17,588 bases of DNA from an uncultured Blautia sp. Lineage in GTDB: Bacteria > Bacillota > Clostridia > Lachnospirales > Lachnospiraceae. The translations under genes were made by a program, and so were the position numbers. The stretch is from NCBI GenBank assembly GCA_900539525.1, contig UQCM01000055.1, positions 1 through 17,588 of the forward strand, given 5' to 3'. This document shows, piece after piece, positions 11,277 through 17,588 of the stretch (its first letter is position 1; each line of letters starts with the position of its first letter). A model generated the notes under the pieces. That model was not told the DNA's origin. It saw nothing but the letters and a program-made list of their open reading frames with translations, and ran no database searches.

Positions 11277-13790
11277 TCATATCTGCCCGCTTTTTTTCTT
11301 ACGCCCTGCCCTTTTTGCTGGCTTTGGCGTTTTTGTTGTCTCTGCCTTGTCTGACGGTTCTGCCGCTTTTGCCGGCTTCGATGCTTTTGTTGCCTCTGTC
11401 TTTTTTGTCGGTTCTGCCGCTTTTACTTCTGTTTTCGCAGGTTCCGGATGCTCGTCATAAGCTGTCAGAACTTCTGTTCGTGATTGTACATATTTTTCCT
11501 CAAGCTCTGTTTTCAAGTCTTTTTTTCTGACAGACGCTTTCTTTGTATCCTTTTTCGCCTCTTTATTCGTCCTGGCTTTCGGTTCAGATTTTGTATAGGA
11601 GAAGATTGCAATGCCCATCGGAGGCACCTTAATCGTGATGGAATCCTCTCTGTCATCACATTCTTCCTTCTTAGACTGTTTCAACCGCGGATTCACTGCA
11701 CCGCTGCCGCCAAATTCCTTACGGTCACTGTTAAAGATTTCTTTGTATTTTCCCGGATAAGGAACACCAATCTTATGGTTTTCATAAACCAGAGGTGAGA
11801 AGTTGCATACAACCAGAAGCATCTCTTCTTTTTTCTTTGTATTTCTGGTAAATACCAGCATATTCTCATTTGCTGAAATGGCATTGATCCAGGTGAATCC
11901 TTCCGGATCATAGTCCAGATCATAAAGCGCCGGATGCTCTTTATAAAACAAATTCAGCGCCTTCATATATTCATGCATCTGCCGATGATCCTCATACTGA
12001 AGCAGCTCCCATTCCAGTGAACGCTCCTCTGACCACTCATGGAACTGTGCAAAATCCTGTCCCATAAAGAGCAGCTTCTTTCCCGGATGACACATCATAT
12101 AGCCATATGCTGCACGCAGGTTGGCAAACTTCTGCTCCCGGTTACCCGGCATCTTTCCGATCATGGAAGCTTTTCCATGTACCACCTCATCGTGTGACAG
12201 TGTGAGAATAAAGTTCTCACTGTAGGCATAGATCATACTGAAAGTCAGACTGCCGTGCGCACCGCCACGGAACAATGGATCCAGGGACATATAATTGATA
12301 AAATCATTCATCCATCCCATATTCCATTTATAATCAAATCCCAGCCCGTCTTCCTCCACATCACCTGTAATTCTAGGCCATGCAGTCGATTCTTCTGCAA
12401 TCAGCATAGCATCCGGATATTTTTTTGCAAAAATAGAATTCAGGTGTTTAAAGAATTCGATCGCTTCCAGATTCTCATTGCCGCCATACATATTGGCAAC
12501 CCACTCTCCATCCTTCTTTCCATAATCCAGATAGAGCATGGATGCCACCGCATCCATACGGATTCCATCAACATGATATTTCTCTGCCCAGAAAAGTGCA
12601 TTGGCAATCAGGAAATTTCTGACTTCCGGCCTTCCGTAATTGTAGATCAGAGTTCCCCAGTCCGGATGCCATCCCTGTCTGGGATCAAGATGCTCATAAA
12701 GGCAGGTTCCGTCAAAAGTACACAGTCCGAACGTATCCCTCGGAAAATGCGCCGGTACCCAGTCCAGAATGACACCGATTCCCTGTTCATGCATATAATT
12801 CATGAAATACATGAAGTCTTCCGGCGAACCGTAGCGGCTGGTGGGTGCATAATATCCTGTCACCTGGTATCCCCAGGAACCGTCAAAGGGGTGTTCCATG
12901 ATCGGCATCAGTTCCACATGCGTATACCCCATCTCTTTCACATAATCAGCAAGCATCGGAGCAATTTCTCTGTAATTATAGAACAGCTTCTCTTCATCCT
13001 CCGGTTTTCTCCATGATCCGAGATGCATTTCGTAGATAAACATCGGAGCGTTCATATTCTTCTTCTGTTTTTTTCTATTTTTCAGATAGGACTGATCTGA
13101 CCATTTGAACTTCGTCAGGTCAGCTACCACGGAAGCATTGTTTGGACGAAGCTCCGCAGCATTGGCATACGGATCAGCCTTAAGGAAGGTAAGTCCTCCC
13201 TTTGCCTTAATCTCATATTTATATACCGTACCTGCTGTCAGTCCCGGTACAAAAAGCTCAAAGATCCCGGAATCCCAGAGCCGTCTCATTGGAAGGCGCC
13301 TTCCGTCCCAGAGTACTGCGTCACATACGACACTGACACGCATTGCATTCGGTGCCCATACGGCAAAAAGCACACCATCCACACCATTAATTTTCATTGG
13401 ATGGGCACCCAGCTTCTCATAAATATCATAACAGATTCCCGCATTGAATTTTCTGGTTTCATTTTCTGAAATCTGTGGTTCAAAAGCATAGGGATCCGAA
13501 ATTCCATCGATCACATCTCCACTGTCAAACTCCGCTTTCATCGTGTAGACTGGAATCACATCTCCCGGAATCAGTACTGCATAAAAGCCTTCCTCATCCT
13601 CCTGCACCATAGGATATTCTTCTTTTCCGACCTTCACAGAAACCTTTACAGCACCCGGCAAAAATGTCTGGATCAGGACTCCCTCTTCTGTAATATGCGG
13701 CCCTAAAATTCCATGGGGATTGTCCTCTTCTGAATACACAATTGCCTCTATGCCGGCCCAATCCATCAGATTGTATAATTTTTCCTCCAT
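11277..13790 (-). CDS. glgB: 1,4-alpha-glucan branching enzyme with a repetitive basic tail (837 aa)
   Basis: GlgB introduces alpha-1,6 branches in glycogen. It has N-terminal beta domains including a CBM48 (about 130-225), then the GH13 barrel. Catalytic residues are D413 (GIRMDAV), E466 (AEEST) and D534 (LSHDEVVHG). The C-terminal beta domain ends about residue 733. The last 100 residues are an unusual Lys/Ala/Pro/Glu-rich tail that includes two 18-aa tandem repeats and ends PAKRAGRKKK. The frame is open to 13841, but the ATG at 13790 has GGGAGGT 10 nt upstream and a promoter candidate overlaps the extension, so 13790 is chosen. No other glycogen gene is in the window. It heads the run glgB-mscS-CsoR-LCP, with intergenic gaps of 21, 5 and 16 nt. 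Confidence 0.93.
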   Translation of the reverse strand: MEEKLYNLMDWAGIEAIVYSEEDNPHGILGPHITEEGVLIQTFLPGAVKVSVKVGKEEYPMVQEDEEGFYAVLIPGDVIPVYTMKAEFDSGDVIDGISDPYAFEPQISENETRKFNAGICYDIYEKLGAHPMKINGVDGVLFAVWAPNAMRVSVVCDAVLWDGRRLPMRRLWDSGIFELFVPGLTAGTVYKYEIKAKGGLTFLKADPYANAAELRPNNASVVADLTKFKWSDQSYLKNRKKQKKNMNAPMFIYEMHLGSWRKPEDEEKLFYNYREIAPMLADYVKEMGYTHVELMPIMEHPFDGSWGYQVTGYYAPTSRYGSPEDFMYFMNYMHEQGIGVILDWVPAHFPRDTFGLCTFDGTCLYEHLDPRQGWHPDWGTLIYNYGRPEVRNFLIANALFWAEKYHVDGIRMDAVASMLYLDYGKKDGEWVANMYGGNENLEAIEFFKHLNSIFAKKYPDAMLIAEESTAWPRITGDVEEDGLGFDYKWNMGWMNDFINYMSLDPLFRGGAHGSLTFSMIYAYSENFILTLSHDEVVHGKASMIGKMPGNREQKFANLRAAYGYMMCHPGKKLLFMGQDFAQFHEWSEERSLEWELLQYEDHRQMHEYMKALNLFYKEHPALYDLDYDPEGFTWINAISANENMLVFTRNTKKKEEMLLVVCNFSPLVYENHKIGVPYPGKYKEIFNSDRKEFGGSGAVNPRLKQSKKEECDDREDSITIKVPPMGIAIFSYTKSEPKARTNKEAKKDTKKASVRKKDLKTELEEKYVQSRTEVLTAYDEHPEPAKTEVKAAEPTKKTEATKASKPAKAAEPSDKAETTKTPKPAKRAGRKKKSGQI
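11316..11423 (-). repeat. Two tandem 54-bp repeats inside the glgB tail
   Basis: The tail encodes KAAEPTKKTEATKASKPA directly followed by KAAEPSDKAETTKTPKPA, 18 residues each with 12 identical. This corresponds to 54-bp units at 11370-11423 and 11316-11369. They look like a diverged in-frame duplication in a disordered region. Copy number may vary between strains. Confidence 0.75.
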
Positions 13791-13821
13791 ATCAGTATAA
13801 CCTCCCGATACCTTTTTTTGT

Positions 13822-13851
13822 ATTGTATCATATTTACACATGACTTTACAA
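13822..13851 (-). promoter_or_regulatory. Candidate glgB promoter
   Basis: On the minus strand TTGTAA (13851-13846), an 18-bp spacer and TACAAT (13827-13822) lie 32 bp upstream of the chosen glgB start. The match is moderate. Its position favours 13790 over the upstream in-frame ATG at 13841. The rest of the spacer (13852-13962) has no recognised terminator for the DUF1015 gene. Confidence 0.5.
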
Positions 13852-13962
13852 TCATTTATTGACTCCAGGGAGAAGCCGCGAGCTGATGCGATATGGCATC
13901 TATCTGTGCAATCGAAGAAGCATCCTCACCGAAACAGTACGGTAGTACAGTGAAAAGTAACG

Positions 13963-15195
13963 TTAGAGTGCATGAATAAACAGCCCGCTTCTCAGTTTCG
14001 GCTCAAACCACGTGGATTTGGGAGGCATGAGAAGTCCCGCATCCGCTACTTTGTATAATTCTTCGATGGATGTCGGATACATGGCAAATGCTACTGCACA
14101 GTCTGTATGGACTCTTTTTTCCAGCTCTGCAAGTCCTCGAATTCCTCCAACAAAAGCAATCCGTTTATCTAACGTCGGATATTTTATTCCAAGCACCGGC
14201 TCCAGAATCTCTCTTTGAAGTACAGATACATCCAGTGTACCGATGGGGTCTGCACTCTGAAATTCCGGTCTGATATCAAGCCTGTACCACTGATTTTCCA
14301 GATACATGCCGATACTTCCCTTTCTTTCGGGATGATAAGCCTCTTTTCTCTCTTCTATCAGGAATTTTTCACTGACTTTTTCAAGAAATGCTTCCTTTGT
14401 ACATCCATTCAGATCACGGACTACCCGGTTATAATCCATGATATAGAGCTCTTCTCCCGGAAACAGTACAGACAGAAAATAGTTGAACTCCTCTTTTCCT
14501 GTGTAGTCGGGATGTTCTTTTCTACGCTTCATCCCCACAGCTACCGCCGAGGCTGCTCTGTGATGTCCGTCTGCTATGTAGATGCTGTCGATCGACTGAA
14601 AAATACGAATAATTCTCTCAATCCGGTCATCTTCTGAAATCTTCCATCCCCGGTGTCCGACACCTTCCTCCGAGACGAACGCAAACAATGGTTCCTCTTT
14701 CTTTACTTCATAAAATACCTTTTGAAGTTCTTCGTTTCTTCTGTATGCCAGAAAAATCGGACCCGTCTGAGCGTTGCATACGTCTACATGCTGAATCCTG
14801 TCAGCTTCTTTCTCTGCTCTGGTATTCTCATGCTTCTTTATCCGGTGATTCAGATAGTCATCAATAGAGGCACATGCAACCAGACCTGTCTGGGAACGCC
14901 CTTCCATCGTCTGTTCATATAAATAAAGACAGGGCTTATCCTCCTGAATCAGTTCCCCTCTCTCTATCATTCCCCAGAGTAAATCATGTGCCCGTATGTA
15001 CACCTGTGGATCATAAGTGCTGATGCTGTCATCAAGCCCTGTTTCTGCACGGTCGATCTGCAGGAAGCTCATCGGTTCCTTCTTAATCTGTTCCTTTGCC
15101 TCTTCCCTGCTGTAAACATCGTAGGGAAGTGCAGCAATCCTTTCCTCCAATCCTTTTCTCGGGCGTATGCATGAAAATGCTTTAATATCTGCCAT
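13963..15195 (-). CDS. DUF1015 (COG4198) protein in the serine operon (410 aa)
   Basis: This is a conserved bacterial and archaeal family without an established function that I can name. Its typical motifs are present: PYDVYS (24-29), KHENTR near 121-126, the signature IADGHHRAAS with D209-G-H-H-R213, and a C-terminal MPPKSTWFEPKLRSGL. The DGHHR motif recalls ParB/sulfiredoxin-fold proteins, a fold that includes the free-serine kinase SerK; any relationship needs structural comparison. The ATG at 15195 follows AAAGGAGAA; an in-frame start at 15231 would fall inside the preceding hairpin and has no ribosome binding site. It lies downstream of serC-serA, which suggests a role in phosphoserine or serine metabolism. 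No membrane segment is seen. Confidence 0.88.
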   Translation of the reverse strand: MADIKAFSCIRPRKGLEERIAALPYDVYSREEAKEQIKKEPMSFLQIDRAETGLDDSISTYDPQVYIRAHDLLWGMIERGELIQEDKPCLYLYEQTMEGRSQTGLVACASIDDYLNHRIKKHENTRAEKEADRIQHVDVCNAQTGPIFLAYRRNEELQKVFYEVKKEEPLFAFVSEEGVGHRGWKISEDDRIERIIRIFQSIDSIYIADGHHRAASAVAVGMKRRKEHPDYTGKEEFNYFLSVLFPGEELYIMDYNRVVRDLNGCTKEAFLEKVSEKFLIEERKEAYHPERKGSIGMYLENQWYRLDIRPEFQSADPIGTLDVSVLQREILEPVLGIKYPTLDKRIAFVGGIRGLAELEKRVHTDCAVAFAMYPTSIEELYKVADAGLLMPPKSTWFEPKLRSGLFIHAL

Positions 15196-15219
15196 AACCG
15201 TTCTCCTTTTCTGCACGGC

Positions 15220-15248
15220 AAAAAGCCGCAAAACTGGATTTTGCGGCT
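15220..15248 (-). terminator. Intra-operon terminator or attenuator between serA and the DUF1015 gene
   Basis: AGCCGCAAAA (15224-15233) pairs perfectly with TTTTGCGGCT (15239-15248) around a 5-nt loop, and on the minus strand the stem is followed by TTTTT (15224-15220). It lies 9 nt beyond the serA stop codon and 25 nt before the DUF1015 start. Because the next gene is so close and has no visible promoter, this probably lowers rather than abolishes downstream transcription. Confidence 0.75.
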
Positions 15249-15256
15249 GATTGTTA

Positions 15257-16420
15257 TTATTTTATCACACGAACCTTAAGAACGCCTTCCACTCCTTTGA
15301 TTCTGTCCAGAACATCTGAAGTAACCGGCTGTTCGAAATCAAAGAGCGAATATGCATAGTCGCCTTTGCTCTTATTGACCATATTGGCAATGTTCATATC
15401 TGCCTCGCCAAACACTGCCGTGAACTGGCTGATCATATTCTTGATATTACGGTGATTGATCGCCACACGGCAGGTACAGGTACATTCACCCATGTCACAG
15501 TTCGGATAATTTACAGAATTTCTGATATTTCCATTCTTCAGATAATCCATCAGTTCCTGTACAGCCATGACTGCACAGTTTTCTTCTGACTCCTCGGTAG
15601 AAGCCCCCAGATGCGGAATCACGATACAGTCTTTCTCACCTGCCGTCGTTGGATTCGGAAAATCGGTCACATATTTCTTAACTTTTCCCTCTTTTAATGC
15701 CTCTACAACTGCATCCTCATCTACCAGAAGATCCCTTGCGAAATTCAGCAGCACGACGCTGTCTTTCATTTTATCGATCGTTTCTTTATTGATCATCTTT
15801 CTGGTACTGTCCAGCAATGGAACATGGATCGTGATAAAATCACACTCTTTATAAATATCATTAACATCATTAATGTGCTTAATACTTGTAGAAAGCTTCC
15901 ATGCTCCGTCTACGGAAATGTAAGGATCATATCCGTAAACTTCCATACCGAGATTTACTGCAGCATTTGCTACAAGAACACCGATCGCACCAAGACCGAT
16001 GATCCCCAGCTTCTTGCCCTGGATCTCATGGCCTGCAAATTTCTTTTTCTGCTTTTCGGCAAGCTTTGCTACATCCTCATTCTGACGCTCTGTCTGGACC
16101 CAGTTCACACCGCCGATAATATCACGGGAAGCCAGCAGCATACCGGCAAGCACAAGCTCTTTTACACCATTCGCATTTGCCCCCGGTGTATTAAATACGA
16201 CGATACCCTGATCGGCACATTTTTCCAGTGGAATATTATTCACACCTGCACCTGCTCTGGCAATTGCCTCCAGATTCTTTGGAAGCTCCATGTCATGCAT
16301 GGCTGCACTGCGCACCAGAACGGCGTCTGCCTCCTCGATGGTATCTACTTTTTCATATTCATCGCCAAAGAGATCCAGCCCTGCTTTCGCGATGGGATTT
16401 AAGCATGTATATTTTAACAT
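15257..16420 (-). CDS. serA: D-3-phosphoglycerate dehydrogenase
   Basis: SerA oxidises 3-phosphoglycerate to phosphohydroxypyruvate with NAD+, the first step of serine synthesis. The 387-aa protein has the split substrate domain, a Rossmann domain with GLGAIG (142-147), Arg229 (NFARD) and His270 (PHLGAS), and a C-terminal ACT domain (about 320-387) that probably binds serine. The catalytic Glu usually found in a DVFExEP motif is not visible; that place reads VTDFPNP. A linker before the ACT domain carries four Cys in NCDMGECTCTCR. The ATG at 16420 comes one base after the serC stop codon, with GAGGAG inside serC. A longer frame to 16441 overlaps serC and is not preferred. Confidence 0.94.
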   Translation of the reverse strand: MLKYTCLNPIAKAGLDLFGDEYEKVDTIEEADAVLVRSAAMHDMELPKNLEAIARAGAGVNNIPLEKCADQGIVVFNTPGANANGVKELVLAGMLLASRDIIGGVNWVQTERQNEDVAKLAEKQKKKFAGHEIQGKKLGIIGLGAIGVLVANAAVNLGMEVYGYDPYISVDGAWKLSTSIKHINDVNDIYKECDFITIHVPLLDSTRKMINKETIDKMKDSVVLLNFARDLLVDEDAVVEALKEGKVKKYVTDFPNPTTAGEKDCIVIPHLGASTEESEENCAVMAVQELMDYLKNGNIRNSVNYPNCDMGECTCTCRVAINHRNIKNMISQFTAVFGEADMNIANMVNKSKGDYAYSLFDFEQPVTSDVLDRIKGVEGVLKVRVIK

Positions 16421-16421
16421 C

Positions 16422-17504
16422 TTACAAGTTCTCCTCTTCAAATTTTCTCATGAACTCTACCAGCTTCTCCACACCCTCGATCGGCATGGCATTGTAGATG
16501 CTGGCTCTCATACCGCCTACGGAACGATGCCCTTTCAGGTTTTCCAGTCCGGCTTCTTTTGCTTCTTTCACAAATCTGGCATCCAGTTCTTTATCTCCTG
16601 TAACAAAAGGCACATTCATAAGAGAACGGTCTTCCTTTACAACTGTTCCTTTAAACAGCTTACTCTGATCCAGAAAATCATAGAGGATTGCTGCCTTTTT
16701 CTCATTGTATTCCTTCATAGCCTGCAGTCCGCCCATCTTCTTCAGCCATTTAAATACTTTCCCGCACATATAGATGCAGTAGCAGTTCGGTGTATTATAC
16801 AGAGAATCTGCGTCCGCATGTGTCTTGTATGTAAGCATGGTCGGTGTTCCGGGAAGCACATCCTCCGTTATCAGATCCTCACGGATAATCACGATCACCA
16901 TTCCGGCAGGTCCGATGTTCTTCTGGACGCCACCATAGATGATGCCGTATTTTGTTACATCCACCGGTTCGGACAGAAAACATGAGGATATATCAGCCAC
17001 CAGCGTTTTTCCTTTGGTATTTGGTAAGGTCTTGAATTTTGTCCCGTAAATGGTGTTGTTCTCGCAAATATAGACATAGTCCGCATCGTCACTGATCGGA
17101 AGATCCGAGCAATCCGGTATGTAAGAAAATGTCTTATCCTCAGAAGATGCGATCTTATTCGCTTTTCCGTATTTCTGCGCCTCCTGGTAGGCCTTCTTTG
17201 CCCACTGTCCTGTCACAATATAGTCAGCCACTTTGTTCTTCATCAGGTTCATCGGAATCATGGCAAACTGCTGGGATGCTCCGCCCTGAAGGAATAATAC
17301 CCTGTAGTTATCAGGTATGTTCATCAGATCTCTCAGATCCTGTTCGGCTTCTTTAATGATAGAATCGAAAACCTGAGATCGATGACTCATTTCCATAACG
17401 GACATTCCGGAACCCTTGTAATCCATCATTTCCTCTGCTGCTTCCTTTAGTACCTCCTCCGGCAAAACAGCCGGACCCGCTGAAAAATTGTACACTCTGC
17501 TCAC
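16422..17504 (-). CDS. serC: Phosphoserine aminotransferase
   Basis: SerC transfers an amino group from glutamate to phosphohydroxypyruvate, giving phosphoserine, and needs pyridoxal phosphate. The 360-aa length is standard. NFSAGPAVLPEEVL opens the fold and SHRS (40-43) follows. The Schiff-base lysine is K195 in GGVQKNIGPAG, with D171 and S173-S174 in VADISSCF. HRSVGGMRASIYNA near the C-terminus binds the phosphate end of the substrate. The start is GTG at 17504, with AGGAGG 8 nt upstream; no better ATG exists. It is the first gene of serC-serA-DUF1015, and its promoter must lie beyond 17538 or outside the window. Confidence 0.96.
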   Translation of the reverse strand: MSRVYNFSAGPAVLPEEVLKEAAEEMMDYKGSGMSVMEMSHRSQVFDSIIKEAEQDLRDLMNIPDNYRVLFLQGGASQQFAMIPMNLMKNKVADYIVTGQWAKKAYQEAQKYGKANKIASSEDKTFSYIPDCSDLPISDDADYVYICENNTIYGTKFKTLPNTKGKTLVADISSCFLSEPVDVTKYGIIYGGVQKNIGPAGMVIVIIREDLITEDVLPGTPTMLTYKTHADADSLYNTPNCYCIYMCGKVFKWLKKMGGLQAMKEYNEKKAAILYDFLDQSKLFKGTVVKEDRSLMNVPFVTGDKELDARFVKEAKEAGLENLKGHRSVGGMRASIYNAMPIEGVEKLVEFMRKFEEENL

Positions 17505-17537
17505 TTTCGTTTCCTCCTCATCATTAACACATATTTC

Positions 17538-17588
17538 GTAACTATTCAGAGTCCATTCGCAAAATCGCCTCTGCGAGGCTTTCCTTTT
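17538..17588. repeat. Second long copy of the GTAACTATTCAG element, cut by the window edge
   Basis: The 51 bp from 17538 to the end match 1094-1144 at 48 positions. They include GTAACTATTCAGAGT, CATTCGCAAAATCGCC and the hairpin GCCTC-TGC-GAGGC. In the serC mRNA sense the terminus lies 33 nt before the GTG start and about 19 nt before AGGAGG, as in the ilvN leader. The rest of the element and its far end are outside the window. Confidence 0.8.

Noticed and set aside
12255..13016. 253-codon plus-strand frame antisense to glgB
   Set aside because: The GH13 catalytic motifs on the opposite strand establish glgB; this frame has low-information composition and no ribosome binding site.
16290..16985. 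231-codon plus-strand frame antisense to serC and serA
   Set aside because: It spans two well-supported genes on the other strand and shows no recognisable domain.
1..17588. Phage, transposase, toxin-antitoxin, CRISPR or defence genes
   Set aside because: Every substantial gene was assigned to metabolism, regulation, envelope or transport functions or left as a small hypothetical; no hallmark motif of these systems was seen.

Overview
The window reads as a chromosomal segment from a low-to-moderate GC anaerobic Firmicute, most likely a Lachnospiraceae gut Clostridium. The basis is the protein style (homoaconitase-type LeuC/LeuD pair, class I IlvC, serC-serA-DUF1015 order, NiaR, LCP protein), strong AGGAGG ribosome binding sites and TTGACA/TATAAT promoters. 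Genus is inference only. No phage, transposase, CRISPR array or rRNA was seen; the window is housekeeping metabolism plus structured intergenic repeats.

Layout, left to right. An alpha/beta hydrolase (155-877, +) is followed by a tRNA-Pro(GGG) on the minus strand (963-1036) with its own promoter and terminator, and a 157-bp inverted-repeat element (1092-1248). Next is a minus-strand leucine operon, leuC-leuD plus a small acidic protein (3479 down to 1367), divergent from a LysR-type regulator (3804-4733, +). A secreted beta-lactamase-fold serine hydrolase (4813-5658, +) converges on an ilvN-ilvC operon (7401 down to 5818), which has a consensus promoter and an 87-bp palindromic element in its leader. 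A CBS-pair protein (7608-8036), the nicotinate repressor niaR (8200-8706) and a tight cluster glgB, mscS, CsoR-family repressor, LCP protein (13790 down to 8811) follow. The right end is a serine operon serC-serA-DUF1015 (17504 down to 13963).

How the genes fit together: three amino-acid units (Leu; Val/Ile; Ser) make up about half the window. LeuCD isomerise isopropylmalate. IlvN is the regulatory subunit of acetolactate synthase, and IlvC makes the dihydroxy acid precursors of Val and Ile; ilvB, ilvD, leuA and leuB are not here. SerA and SerC convert 3-phosphoglycerate to phosphoserine. A DUF1015 protein with a DGHHR motif sits where a phosphoserine phosphatase might be expected.

The most unusual signal is a family of dispersed elements whose ends read GTAACTRTTCAG or close variants. 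One complete long copy lies beside tRNA-Pro, one compact copy forms most of the predicted ilvN leader, one half-copy precedes the serine hydrolase and one copy runs off the right edge upstream of serC. In the last three cases the same terminus, in the mRNA sense, lies about 26-33 nt upstream of the start codon. This suggests either MITE-like elements with a strong insertion preference or a structured leader RNA family.
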